Below, in pieces: positions 23,122-35,300 of a DNA stretch of 64,000 nucleotides. A program made the position numbers and the translations under genes. Positions within the stretch are counted from its first letter, which is position 1; each line of letters starts with the position of its first letter. The notes under the pieces are model-generated. The model did not search any database. It was given only the letters and a program-made list of their open reading frames with translations, and had not been told where the DNA came from. Origin of the DNA: Asparagopsis taxiformis (lineage: Eukaryota > Rhodophyta > Florideophyceae > Bonnemaisoniales > Bonnemaisoniaceae); NCBI GenBank assembly GCA_030407315.1, contig JALQPE010001742.1, positions 1 through 64,000 of the forward strand, read 5' to 3'.

Positions 23122-24648
23122 CTATCCCCATGCTAGCCCCGATGGAATTTGGCAGGGGATCGGGTCGGAGTCGGCGTCATTGTATCGTATCCCTGTATAA
23201 GCTGTGAATCGGTTCAGCACTAGGGATTTGCTTTCTGTTTCGGCAGCGACTGGCATCAGCGAACTTACGTCGGCGTTGTGATATTTGTCTCGGACGTCCT
23301 CCAATTGACGTCCAAGATCGAATCCCAAGCATTTCAGTAATGGCCGTCCCAATAAAATCTCTTCCATATCGTTCTCCACGACGATGAATTCAACTCTTCG
23401 CAGGCAGAGAGGTCCACATGGGAGCTTCAATCGGATCGATAGGGAAACCTTCGATGTGGCGATTATTGGATCGCATTTGGGTAGCTTCACAGCTACACTG
23501 AGCTTGAGTGGGTTATCTAGCACTGATTCGGGTATTTCTGATCCTGATTTGACGAGTTTCTGGACCAGTCGGCGTGGCACGGCACTGTAGTCAGCTCCAA
23601 TGTCGCCGAGCGCAATCGCGAGAACCTTGTCGTGCAATAATACTTCCCATCTCCCTTCAGAGGGGTACGGGTTTCTCACCGCAGAGAGACTCTTCCGATC
23701 TGTTCTTAATTTTCTGAACAAATCGTCCTTTTGTTCCTTAGAAGTATTCTTACACTCCTTCAGGGGGTGAACTTCAGTGCATTCGGGATTTAGGCAGGCT
23801 GTCGTCCATTGCTTTGTTTTCTTCCTTCCCCCGTTCCGACTGCTGCTATGATCGGCGCTCCGTCCCGGATTCCGGACCGGAACAGACTTACGTTCTGCTC
23901 CCGTTCCGATCGCTGTCGAGGGCTGATTCCCTCGGGCTTGTTCACGCCTTTTATTGTTCTTTCGCCCTTGTATTTCTCCCTTACTTCCACGAGGAAGACT
24001 ATTCGAATCTGGGCTGAAGTCCCGACGACCTCTCTTCCCCGCGAAGCGAGCGGATTCGCGCGAGATTTCCGCCACCTTCAATTGGAGGAAGTTGAGGTCA
24101 TATTTCTTATTCTCCAGCCAGTAGTTGTGTTCTTTCGCAACCGTGTCGCGCACAATTGCGGGCTGTAGTTTCGGAATGAACAGATTGATTAGAGCTTTAG
24201 GAGAGCTCTGGATGGCGCTTGATGCGCCAAACTTACGCAGGGAGCTGTGAAGCTGGCTAAAAAACATCAAGGTAGCACCTTCTGGATCCTTCAGTAGAGG
24301 CTTGAACTGAGTTTCGTTTACTGCCGCTTCAACCCTTGCGGAGAGGACTTGTTCTCCTCTGTCCGTCCGAGAGATCATCCATTGATGAACCTGAGTGTTC
24401 GTCACATCTTCTACGGTGTCGCAACCTGCGAAGACTTTCATTGACACCAGTGATACAAGTAGGTCAGGGCAGATGCATGCTTTTCGTCCTGCAGGACGAA
24501 TTCTGTTTTCCGGTTTCCGATTTCGATTGGCATCCGCTACCTCGTTCAGGTACCGTTCGTATTCCAGGCCGAACCGGGCAATGTCCTCGCTCAGAGCAGT
24601 GTGGAGCTCCGGGTGGCAGATAGTACTGACCAGCCCAAGGGCTGACAT
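23122..24648 (-). CDS. Gag-protease polyprotein of gypsy element 1
   Basis: About 508 residues from the first ATG (24648); the frame extends slightly further upstream without one. The N-terminal 180 residues are capsid-like. A basic stretch leads to a C-x4-C-x3-H-x5-C zinc knuckle near residue 265. A retropepsin-like segment with LGDIGADYSAV follows, then a hydrophobic ILLGRPLL. The frame is intact although the downstream pol is not. Confidence 0.72.
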   Translation of the reverse strand: MSALGLVSTICHPELHTALSEDIARFGLEYERYLNEVADANRNRKPENRIRPAGRKACICPDLLVSLVSMKVFAGCDTVEDVTNTQVHQWMISRTDRGEQVLSARVEAAVNETQFKPLLKDPEGATLMFFSQLHSSLRKFGASSAIQSSPKALINLFIPKLQPAIVRDTVAKEHNYWLENKKYDLNFLQLKVAEISRESARFAGKRGRRDFSPDSNSLPRGSKGEIQGRKNNKRREQARGNQPSTAIGTGAERKSVPVRNPGRSADHSSSRNGGRKKTKQWTTACLNPECTEVHPLKECKNTSKEQKDDLFRKLRTDRKSLSAVRNPYPSEGRWEVLLHDKVLAIALGDIGADYSAVPRRLVQKLVKSGSEIPESVLDNPLKLSVAVKLPKCDPIIATSKVSLSIRLKLPCGPLCLRRVEFIVVENDMEEILLGRPLLKCLGFDLGRQLEDVRDKYHNADVSSLMPVAAETESKSLVLNRFTAYTGIRYNDADSDPIPCQIPSGLAWG

Positions 24649-25161
24649 CGTGAAGGTTGGCAAGCTAGGCAGGTGGTCCAGCCTAAGTGCGCTTCAGACG
24701 TCTCACAAAGCGCTTTGTTCTCCACCTGAGGCTGTACGCGTAGACCGCCTGCCCGTGCTCGCCACTTTGGTCGCGTTACTCCGGTCGATCCGCGCGGTAC
24801 GCGGAAGCGATTTCACGATAGTTCAGACTAATCTCTCTACGAGGCAAGGTGAACCGGTACCCGAATGTACCCCGCGCCGCCCCTCGCTCGAGATGGCGCG
24901 TCGCAAGTTTATTAGTGTATCTCTCCGCTCGCCGCCGCGCATTGTTCGAGGCTGGTGTCTCTGCTTGATAGCGAGATCACTGTCGCGCCTCTACGCGAGC
25001 TCATCCGATCAGTTCCGGGGCCGATCGGGCAAGTAACTCCCTTCACCTGATTTACAGTGTCTCGGGGAGCCCGCAAGATCCTCAAGGGATATTTCTCGTC
25101 ACTACGTAAACCCGAGAGTAAAATACAGTATCTGTACCCGCGAGACGTAGGGGGTAGAACA

Positions 25162-25211
25162 TCCAGCGACTCACCCTGTGACGCTCCACTGCCACCAACC
25201 TCAACCCCCTC
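25162..25211 (+). repeat. 50-bp exact copy of the Plavaka-like transposase gene at a breakpoint
   Basis: These 50 bases are identical to 2348-2397 inside the transposase coding region, in the same orientation. They sit exactly between the retroelement edge (25161) and the start of the right inverted-repeat arm (25211). They carry no promoter or gene of their own. Confidence 0.9.
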
Positions 25212-27310
25212 GTCTGTGTTCTCGGAAATGGACGCGGAAGTCCACAACCTCTAGTACACCTAGTATTACTAGGCGGACGTCCATGTTCTCCAGTATTTTT
25301 GGATGTCCGCCTAGAACCGGACGTCCATGCGGTCTAGTACGTCTAGTATTACTAGGGCGACATTCATTGTTTCTAGTACCACGGATGTCCCCCTCGGGAT
25401 GGACTTCCACCATGTCTATGTCAACCTAGGACGGGCGCCGGTTCAGAAATTCAAAAATTTCGACCCCAGAAATTTCTGCCGCCGTGCTCGACATGGATGT
25501 TCGCATCCATCACGGCGACCACTCTATATTTGCTTGTCGGTCGACTCCAATTTTGTCTTTAACTTTTCCATCCTCTCGCTCACACCCCCTTCCAGTGGGT
25601 GCTCACCTCCCCCGTACTGTACCTCAAACACCCCCAATACCACTTTAGCACGCATTTTCAGCTACCTATCCCCGCTTCCACGGTGCACACCTCTATTCCA
25701 TACCTACTTTTCTGCTCTACCGTACAGATTTCGTATAACCAGTCCTCATACTACCTCAGAATAGGGAAAAACACCCCCTGTCTCCTCGACCATGCTCTCC
25801 CCCATCACCTTTGAAACGTATTGTTCTTCAATACCCTCTCTCCTCTACCCTCAACCCCTCTCCTTCGCCCTCTACACAAACTTCCCCTGCAGCTTACTCT
25901 TCCAAAACCTTTCACTCCCCATCCCGTACCCGACCTGCTCCACCCCTCCCTCCCTCAGCTGCTCCATGCCCCCACGCCATCCGCATCTTCGATACCGTAT
26001 ACACCACCACCACCGGCCCACGCTCCCGCTCCCCCGCCGTCTCCCCAGAAACCTCCCCGCTCTGAAACACATATCAACCTTCCACTTCGCACCCATCCTC
26101 CCACTCCCCTCCCTCCCCAAATACAATAACCCCCTTCTTCACCAACACATCCCCACTCACCACAGCCAGAACAGACGCCACCCCCCCCCCCCTCTTTCTC
26201 CTCACTTTCCTAAAACCCCCTCCTCTCGGCGCCTTCAACCGCGCCCTCCTACGGTCCCACCTAAACACCTCCTCCGCCCTCACTACCCCAACACCCCGCA
26301 GCGTCTCCCCAATCCCCATAATATGCTTGTCGGCACTCCTCTCCGAATCACACTCCATTCTAAACCCGCACTCCGTACATTTCCACCTCCCCCTGTACCA
26401 TCCCAAGATTGCATCCCCCCACAGAACACATCCTCATACCACAGAAGAATTTTCTTCCTCTCATACCTCATCCTTAAAACCTCCATCTGCTCCATGTAAA
26501 TTTCGATGTAAATATTTTCTCCACTATGCAATCTCAAACATGTACGAGCCTATGGCTTTCCGCTTTGTCAACCCTGAATATTGGTACTCATGTATTCATA
26601 AAATAGGGCCACCCACATCCCTATCCCGTTCTGCAAGCTTTACAAACCACTAGACGCATACTCCACAACTATACAACAAACACTACTCGCTATTTCAGAC
26701 GACGCGGTACACAAGTAGCGTAGTCTCAACCTTCCAACCTTCCGTGCAGCCTTCCCTGATGCGTACAAGTGCGAAACACGTCTAGACTACTACTACTACG
26801 ATATAGTATATCAGAAGTGACTGCGGGAATTTTCGGCACAGGAGATGCTGGGCCACCAAATTGATTTTTCGGAAATTTTAGAATTTCTGGGCTGGCCAGC
26901 AATGCACTCGAGCTGGACATCCACCGGACGTCCATTTCAGGTTAGTCGTGAGAGAGTGGGGCGGGACCATGATGAAACAAGGACCAAGACCTGTCCCTGA
27001 CGTGTTGAGCCTGAAATAGACCCATCGTTAGGCGCCATTTAGCCTTACAGTTGGTGCTTAAAAACGCCAGTGATAGCCCCGATCGGGGCGGCGGTCGGTT
27101 CCTGGGGCCGTTGTGGCCAAATTAGACACCCTGATTTGAATTAAAATTTGGGCTATTCTCAAAAACATTCACATGTGAACATGTTTTTGAGATGGGGGTG
27201 TGCCGTACGGCACAATCGACCGCCGAAATCGATGTTTTTTGCAATATTTTTTCTGCCCGAAATTGTAGAATTTCTGGTCTGGCCAGCAATGCATCTGAGC
27301 TGGACATCCC
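25211..27310. repeat. Right arm of the 2.1-kb inverted repeat
   Basis: Reverse complement of 18296-20403. From left: GGACGTCC / CTAGTATTACTAG motifs (25211-25420), a pyrimidine-rich body (25560-26660), partial R (about 26862-26944), linker A, and R (27130-27310). The terminal R is not the partner's version. It matches the R at 11737-11927, and beyond it the sequence continues into the methyltransferase-SET copy. Long overlapping open frames in the pyrimidine-rich body are probably compositional. Confidence 0.88.
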
Positions 27311-27659
27311 CATGTCCAGTAGCCGTCCGGATGTCGCCCACCTGGTAAGCGTGATGCACCTGTGACAACCTATGTGACTGCAGTCACAGCCGCCATGGCG
27401 GCCGTGCAGTACAACACTCAAAGACAGGGAATCACAATCTTTTTAATATTCTTCTCTACCACGTATCCGTCACAACTTATTACCTACACCGGTTACGGGT
27501 TTCAAGACCTTTCCAGTGCTGTGTACCCGTATACTCTGTCCCGTTCGATATCAACCAGTGTTCCTCACGAAAGAGTGCAAACGTCACGAGATACGTCGTC
27601 AAATTTGACTGTCTCGCCGAGCGGTCGCCATCCTGTACCGAATTTCCACTCATTCCATT

Positions 27660-30000
27660 ATGACGAATAAGCGCAGGCGCAACAGCAATCCGATCGTTGA
27701 CGACGCAACCGTGCCAATTCTGCGCGAACCCGCTAGCCCTTGGGAGGATTCTAGTGACATGGGTACACGTCGAAACGTAGGTCGCGCCGCCCGCGAAACT
27801 AATCTCGCTGGCAAAGACTTCCTCCGCCTCTTGCTGGATTTATTCGCCCACTCAAGTTTCGCAGACTTGACGGACAAGCCGGGAGGTTTCACATACGCGG
27901 ACCTTGGCGCTTGGGTTGCGCAGGGCACGGAAGAACAATTTGCGGCGCTGCAAGGTCGACTCAGCATGGCCTTCAGCGGTCGTTCGAAGAATGCTGGAGT
28001 CGAGGCGGATGTTGCCGAAATCGTCATGGCAGAGATGAACGTTGAGCGAGCCAAGCAGATTGTTCGTCTGGCATTACCCATTGCCGAGTTTTCAAGACAG
28101 GATGAGCGTATCGGGCAATGGGTTGAGCACTGCATCCTTTCTGGGATCGTGCCGCAGACCTTCCTTATTGGATGTAACATGCTTCCTTCGCCACTACAGG
28201 CGCCGCAGCGCGGGGAACCAAGCGCCTTCGTTCTTGCTCCACCGGAAACGTTCGAGGTATTGATGTATTTCCAAGCGTTGTCTATCATCCGAAATCACAA
28301 CAAGAACCTGCCGCGTCGCCGAATAGGCGACGCGGCCGAAGAGGGGAACGAAGCCGCACGCGTCCCAGCCCATCGGAAAAGCACTAATCGAGCTTGTTAC
28401 GTGGTTCAAGTTTTATACCATGCTTGGACCGATGTGGCCTTCGCCGCAAAGTTTTCCAGCTTCGAAGAGTTGATGGCGCCGTACATCATTTTCGACAGCA
28501 GTGAGCATTGGTTTGACGTGCTCGATGAAGGTCTATTCGCACCGATGGAGCAGAAGCTAGATCTCTACCACGACAAAGCTCCCCTATCTCATCCTGATGG
28601 ATATGGTGGAAAAGTAGAGACAAGAACCAGTGCGCAGCACAGTGCATTTAGGGACCTTGTGAGGAAGTTCTTCGACCGGTTGCAGTTTCTTATCGTCAAC
28701 CCGGACCTGTACACCTGGCCGGAGTCCGACCGCTGGGGGGCGCTGGAAATATACTTGTCAAGCGGAAATCCGGACAAGCTGCCAGCGTACTTTGACACCC
28801 TCGACGAAGACGTTATGGCTGTCCTCCGCCCGGCACCACAAGCCGCGGACGCAGAAAAGGTCCCCAAGCCGGTTGATGACACTCCCACTCGTCGCAACAC
28901 AGGAGGGAGAGGTTTGGTTCCGTCGACAAGACACACAACCAGGCTTCAACTTGGACCTGGGAGGACCAGTCTTACTGCCCAAGGGCCGTCTCCCCCGTCA
29001 CCGTCACCCCATGCGACAGAAGAGCAGGAAAGTGAAGGGCAGGCTCTCGCAAAGGACTTTCTTTCGAAAATGAGTCAGTATTGCCGGGTGTACGACGTCC
29101 CTTTCGAAGATTTGGTCAGTGCCGACGAGAGCCGAGAACACGTGCCCATCACGGGCAACGTTCAGCTCATTCTGACTGATCCGCCCTACAATGTTCGTCG
29201 TAAGAGGAACGATTCCAACTCTTCGTACGACAGGCTAACTGCAGAAGATATGCAGGCTAGCATCGAAGTGTTTGACGAGCTGTTGCGCCCCGGTGGCCAC
29301 GGCATCGTGTTCTGCTCCGTTTTGCAGTTCTACGAATGGTTCCATTACTTGGAAACGTACAAAGGACCGCAGTCAGAAGGCCCAACCGATGCTGCTGCCA
29401 GTGATGACGGGTCGGATGAAGAAGAGGTTACGTCCATGAATTCGGACTCCGAAGCATCGCAGCACAGTGGCGAAGAAAATGCGGATGAGGAGGATGACGA
29501 GGACGAGGAGGAGGAGGACGTCGTTCGGAATTCAGTTTTCTTCGTTGACGAGGTACCTCTGTTGTTTGTCCGACTACCTGGGCACCTCTATCAAATGCCG
29601 GGCGGAAGAGGTACCAACGCATGAACATGGCAGAGGTCGCTATCCACTTCTGGAAGCGAGGTGTTCCGTTCAAGACTGGAAGCGAGATGGTGGCCTATAG
29701 GAACCACGGATACATGGACGGCACGTACCCGGCGCGGTGCAACGTCACCATCAATATGCCCGCCATCGATTCGAATGAGATGGTGTGGCGAACAAGGAGC
29801 ACAACCGGTGCTACGGTCAGAGTTCGTGCAGAGCAGAAGAGCGTCGCTCTCATGATGGAGTTGATCAGCCAGCATTCACAGCCTGGTGATATTGTTTTCG
29901 ATCCATTCTCTGGCACTTTCGCAACGGGAAAAGCAGCTATGAGCTTGCCTGAGCACCGTGTTTTCGTCGGCAGTGACATGGACAAATTGTGTGCACTACG
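27660..30000 (+). pseudogene. Inverted, truncated copy of the methyltransferase-SET gene
   Basis: Nearly identical to the 5' three-quarters of the minus-strand gene at 8200-11397, including DPPYNVRR. It has a one-base G deletion near 29602 (CCGGGCGG against CCGGGGCGG), which shifts the frame after the acidic spacer. A second frame then carries the AdoMet motif, here IVFDPFSGTFATG. Homology stops near 29995 after MDKLC, so the whole SET domain is gone and GACAGT-type repeats begin. Small differences in the acidic run show the copies are not brand new. It cannot make the full protein. Confidence 0.9.
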
Positions 30001-30007
30001 GTGTTGA

Positions 30008-30545
30008 AAAGGGGGCCTCAGACAGTACTGCGAGACAGTGATTTTTACTGTCTGAGACAGTAAAAATCACTATGCGGCAAATGAAAATTAATGCCACACT
30101 TGGAGACAGTGATTTGCACTGTCTGGCAGACAGTACGGAACACTGTCTGCAGACAGTAAAAAACACTGTCTCACCGTACTGTCTGAGGCAGTGAATGGAG
30201 ACAGTAAAAATTAATGGTTTATTCAATAGTTGGATATGATGTAATTTACTGTACTGGGCAGTGTTGGCGGATAGTGTTTTGTATTGGCCAAGGCAACATG
30301 GCCGGATAGTGAAATACGCTGCCTGGGACAATAGATGGAACCAACACGGTGCACTGTCCTGGGCAGTACCTGTAGACAGTATTTCGTGCTGCCCTGGGCA
30401 GCACCTGTAGACAGTACTTTGTGCTGCCCTGGGCAGCACCTGTAGACAGTATTTTGTGCTGCCCTGGGCAGCATCTGGAGGCAGTATTTCGTACTGCCCT
30501 GGGCAGCACCTGGAGACAGTAAAAGTAGTGTCCTGATATAGTAAA
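30008..30545. repeat. Array of palindromic GACAGT / GCTGCCCTGGGCAGC repeats
   Basis: The first half (30020-30200) is dense in CTGTC/GACAG and includes the hairpin AGTGATTTTTACTGTCTGAG followed by its complement. The second half (30345-30525) holds about five copies of a 35-58-bp unit with GTAGACAGTATT and the palindrome TGCTGCCCTGGGCAGCA. It starts exactly where the methyltransferase copy is cut. Confidence 0.85.
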
Positions 30546-32322
30546 ATTCGGTGTCTGGGAGTGGTGGATGAGATGGAGCGTCACGCTGTCGTGGGCATCT
30601 TTCTGGGGTAGAGGAAGGCAGTTCTAGCGCTATGAGGATGGGGCATGGACGGTATTCATATGGGAATGGACAGAATAGTACGGCTAGGAATTTTTATTTC
30701 GTAGTGACTATGAGCTAGCGAGAGGTATACGCGGTAGGATAGGTAGCAATCTAAGAGGGTGCGATATGGGAAGCTTCACTCTGGATTTGTTTATTTGCGC
30801 AGGCTACATTGAGAATAAACAATCCCTATGTTAAAAATGCTACTACAACTAACACTATTCCGACGAGTAAAACTAAAACTACTAGAAAAGTCTACAAATC
30901 TATCAACTGATTGAGCTGCATGAATAAGCTAGGAAATGAAGAGAAGAAGAAAAAATGATGTAGAGAAAGGAAACAAGTTAGTGACGTTGAATTGGAGAGG
31001 GAAATTGATGGTGATTAGGAGACTAACGTACCTTAACAAATACCATTGCATCCCAAATTGAGATATGTACTCACAGGCAGAAAAGAAAAGTAGTGGAGAA
31101 GTGGTAAGAGAGAAAGATAAATGAAAGTAGAAGTGGAACACTCACCGACTGGAAACCTGAGAAAGAGAAAACAAATAGAAAACTGGGTTAGTGGCGTGAG
31201 TTGTGGAAACGTACCATCATGGTTCATATCCGTCGGAGACAAAGCAACAACTTTGGCCTTGGAAGCCGTATTGATGATCTAAAACTTACGCTTTGGAAGC
31301 AGTTTAGATGATCTATACGGCTTCCACGGCCAGGGTTGTTGCTTTGTTTCCGACGGATATGAAGATGGAAACAGGGATTTCCAGAATCTGTTGTTTAAGT
31401 AGCACTCTGCGGGCGGAAATGACGTGTAGGAGAACAATAGAGGGATGAATTTGAAACGGAGCGGTGCGATGGGAGGCCCAGAAAAACGATACCTAGGGTG
31501 CGAATTACGCTTTGAAGCACATGACCTGGCAGAACAGGCGCAAAATTATTGTATCTTCTACCGCCTTCTCTAGTCTATAATGACGTCATCACTACAGAAA
31601 TATAGGAAAAACACTAGCATATGGGGCCTACTGGAAAGGGTGAGGCGAGGAGTAGGAAAAATGGCGCACTTTCCTGGACGAGGAGTCCGCGCTTCCAGTG
31701 ATGATTTGGACGGTATATATCGATGACGTCATTGCATGCTCTGAGCACACTTGGCAGGCAGTCAAAGCGGGCCACGTGGATGTGGGCGGCTAGGAAACAG
31801 CAGTGTGGGAGAAATTTTATAATTTTCATGTTGCAAGCGAGCAGTGAATCTGCATTGCAATATATAAATTTATGCTAATTTAAGATATCACACCGAGTAC
31901 GATTCAACGAGAGATTGTGCTTTCAACTTGTAAATAGGGCCGAAAATGGTAGAGTATACGAGTAGGAAGTACGTGTATGAGAAAATCAGATTCAGTATTA
32001 GTGCCTAGAGCATCACTGCGAAATAAACGGCCGTTTTCCGGAAATGGATACATCTTGGCTGGGTTTGTGGTTAGGGAATGCGATACAAGATAGCAAAACG
32101 ATGTTGAGTCCGGATGAAATAGCAATCAATGTGCATAAAGCAATGAGCATAGGGCAAAGCATTGTGGTGAACCAGTTCATTGGATCGAATGAAAGCCTGG
32201 AAAGGTTTCGTAACGGTTAAAAGTAGTAGTACTGTATTGAGATAGTAGTCATGTCGTAGAAGTTTAGAGTTGTATTCTATGCAACAAAACTGAGCGAAGA
32301 AGAAAAGAACAAAAACATCAAG
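30546..32322. other. Gene-free stretch with one foldback element
   Basis: An imperfect foldback lies at about 31228-31362. Arms of nearly 57 bp (TATCCGTCGGAGACAAAGCA and its complement near the right end) surround a spacer of about 20 bp, like a small MITE. Two TGACGTCA octamers occur near 31582 and 31726. No coding frame is convincing. The last 100 bases would form the 5' region of the next transposase. Confidence 0.6.
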
Positions 32323-35300
32323 ATGGCTCCGAGACGGACTCCTATTCGAAAGAAAACCACAAGTCGTAGGACAAAGGCGAGATTCGATTCACTCAATGTG
32401 GCCAGTCCCAGTAAACAGCTTCCTGGGAAACTGCAGGGAGAAATCCGCAGCAGTGATGCAGCCTGCATGAACAAAGAAATCCCGAGAGGTAATGAGCTAC
32501 GACGTGAGTGTACCACAGATGACCTATTGGAGTCCCCAATCCCTATGGGTGACACAATAGAAGGTTGTATTGATGTGTACAGCAACAACGATGAAGCTGG
32601 AAGTGACATCTACGTAGCATCGAGCACGCTAATGGAATCGGAAGAAGCAACCGGACGAGGTTCTGATTCCATTTCAACTGGAGGCCCGATAGACCGAAAT
32701 GCTGGGGATGAAGCATGTGGTGATTTCAAGGCATTACTACAATGGCCTGCGATGTATGGGGCTCTTCAGCTGAGTGGAACTCAAAGAATGACAAGAGCCC
32801 ACTATGAAGGTACCCTGTTCGGAATGAATTTCCGCAGAGATCCAAGTGAGCACGTCCCGTCGGACTCTGTGATGCGACAGAAGATACTACCATTCTTGAG
32901 GAAACACTGCTATGCAAAGAGCTGTGACATCGAGTTTCCGATAGACCTTCGAAAGAGCGGAGCAAGAGCTGCACAGCATCGAGGTGCAGTAGGAACCCGT
33001 GGAACAACAGATGACAGAGACAATTGTGGAGGAATGGCGAAAGTTCGTATTGTACTCCCAAGCACATGGGCTCTGAAAGATGTCCAGACTCGACCAATCT
33101 TTAAAGCATTCCGCAGTGATGCGAACAATCGAAGCTCGGAAGGAGAAAAATCAACCGCAGAGTGCAGCATTGAAGATTCGTTCATTGCAAAGTGCAGGAG
33201 GGGTGTTTTGAGCGACCCATTCGTTCGCACAGCAGTTGTTCCCATTGACAGCGATGGGAAAAAGGGTTTGAAGCACATTTATGTACCTGATGGAACAGCA
33301 ATTCGAATCCGATGTCATCCAGGAGCTCGTCAGGTTGCCGTCATCGAAAGAGCAAAAGGGTTCAGGAAGAATGACAGAGATGGTGGGAAACCGAAGAGGA
33401 GAAGAGTGGCGGTTACGTCGTTGTGGGAACTTCATGCTAGGACCATAGTTACCTATGAGGCTCGACACGACGGTGAGCATGATGTGCATGTCGAAAAATA
33501 TCTGCAGCCGCGAATGTCACATCTATTGGAATGGGAGAGGCAGCATGCTCTGCGAGCGATATCGCAATGTGTAATCGGAGCAGGAGCCAAGGGAAAAGGA
33601 ACACGAGCTGGGGACGTGATAACCGTTCTATTACCAATTGGAATGGAAGAGGGTGATATTGTTCCACACGTCGTATTGGTGAACAGGTATTTGAAAGAGC
33701 AGGTCGGAGAAGCATCCACCATGTTACTTTGCTTTTCACCGGGCGCGAGCTTTGCTGAAGCCAGAAACCCGCCCGATAGACTAGGAAGCCCCAACTATGA
33801 AGAAATTCGTGTTTCAGGGGTGTTCTCGGATGGTTTCGGAGACCACAGGTCGCAATGGCACCCAGCGTCTCCGCGAGAAGATGCACCATGTTGGGGAAAG
33901 CTGGAGGATGGTCGAAACTACTTTGTTTACCGATTTCTCCTTTACACGGATGACTTTGAACCATTCACAAGCAGGAAGGGAAGTTTTGGTGGATGCTATA
34001 TGTTACCTCTCAATCTACCGCCTCGGAAAAGGGGAAGCTACCAAGCGGTTCGAGTGATTGGTTTGCCACCTCCGGGAGTGTCCACAAATTGTGTATTGCG
34101 ATATATCGTTCAAGATATAGTGCGAGGAAGCACAGAGGGTTTCCCAACGAAAAATGCAGAGGGAGAAGATGTTGTGGTATTTCTAGACCCAGTGGGGAGC
34201 ATTGGAGACTATCCTGCAGTTTCACATACCCTGGATGTTCTTGGACACACATCAAACTCTCCGTGCCACATCTGCAGTTTCCGCAAATATGACCTGAGCA
34301 GTACTGGTGGCACGAAGAATGCATACACTTCGGTAGTGAACGGGCAAACATCGACGCATGCCAGGAGCAAGTATCGGAATGCATCGACACGTAAGGATGC
34401 CACAGAAACCCAGCTTCGCACTCTCGGACTGGCTGCAGAAGAAGGGGAAGATTTACCATTTCATGTCCTGAGCACTTCCTTGGAAGCAGTGCAGGAAGAA
34501 GTACCGAAGACGGAAAACGGAGTTTCAGTTGTCCCAGCAATTTTTGACCCGTACCGTTCCGCAGTGATAGCACCTGACCATCTATTGTCTGGACTGGCAC
34601 AAGATGTACTGAACGCTTGTATTTCAGCTGCCAGCCCACGAATTCGAGAGGTAGCTGAATTGCAAATTCTGGGCGCTCTGAAGAAGTTCAGGATGGGAAG
34701 GCAGAACCGTTTATTTGGAACCAACAATCTGCTTTCCATGAACATGAGTGACATATTCAGTGTGCTGCTGATAGCACCTATGGCATTCGAAAACGCAGCT
34801 CGAATGATGGATGGGAAAGGGGAAGGTCATCGTGAAAAATTTGATGGGGCCGTCAAACTAGTAGTGATGTTTCAGAAGCTGGTTTCGTGTATTAGTTTCA
34901 TGCCCGTATGGTGGAAAGACGGTCCACATGAAGTAGAGACGGCTGACGGAGAAGGTGGCAGGAATGAATACATTCTGGGAAGAACTGTAGACTACGTGGA
35001 GACGTTGAATGAGTATTGTCGGAAAGTGAAGGGAGCAGGAGCACATTTGGACAAGCCTAATGTTCATCGTCTTGTCGAGTTTTGTGTTCATACGCTTCCT
35101 GCCTACGGCTCTGTGAAGCACGTGCAGGAGCTTATATTCGAACGGATGCATCAGCCGCTGAAGAAAGGTGTGAGAATGTCCAATCACCAAAGCGAACAGC
35201 TTTCAGCGCTGGAATTAGTTCTTGCGGATGACTGGCAGACGAGAGTGGCCATTGTTTTGCGCGAAATCGGCATGGAGCCACAACATTGGTCCTCGTCCGA

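Larger units (their letters stand above)
20404..25161 (-). mobile_element. Decayed Ty3/gypsy retrotransposon, minus strand, 3' end missing
   Basis: Reading on the minus strand: a start TGTTCTACCCCC at 25161 that looks like a 5' LTR edge, gag-protease (24648-23122), reverse transcriptase, RNase H and integrase, ending inside the integrase C-terminal region at 20404. The integrase frame then continues into the inverted-repeat arm, which shows the breakpoint. No 3' LTR is seen. RT has WLDD instead of YxDD, and the zinc knuckle is CLNPECTEVHPLKEC; both recall oomycete gypsy elements. Several frames are broken. Confidence 0.85.

Noticed and set aside
20404..25161. A complete retrotransposon with two LTRs
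   Set aside because: The integrase is cut at 20404 and no second LTR follows, and RT has an in-frame stop.
25560..26660. Long open frames in the pyrimidine-rich right inverted-repeat arm and its mirror on the left
   Set aside because: Several frames are open at once in strongly biased sequence, no family motif appears apart from one weak zinc-finger-like stretch, and the two arms do not preserve one frame better than the others.
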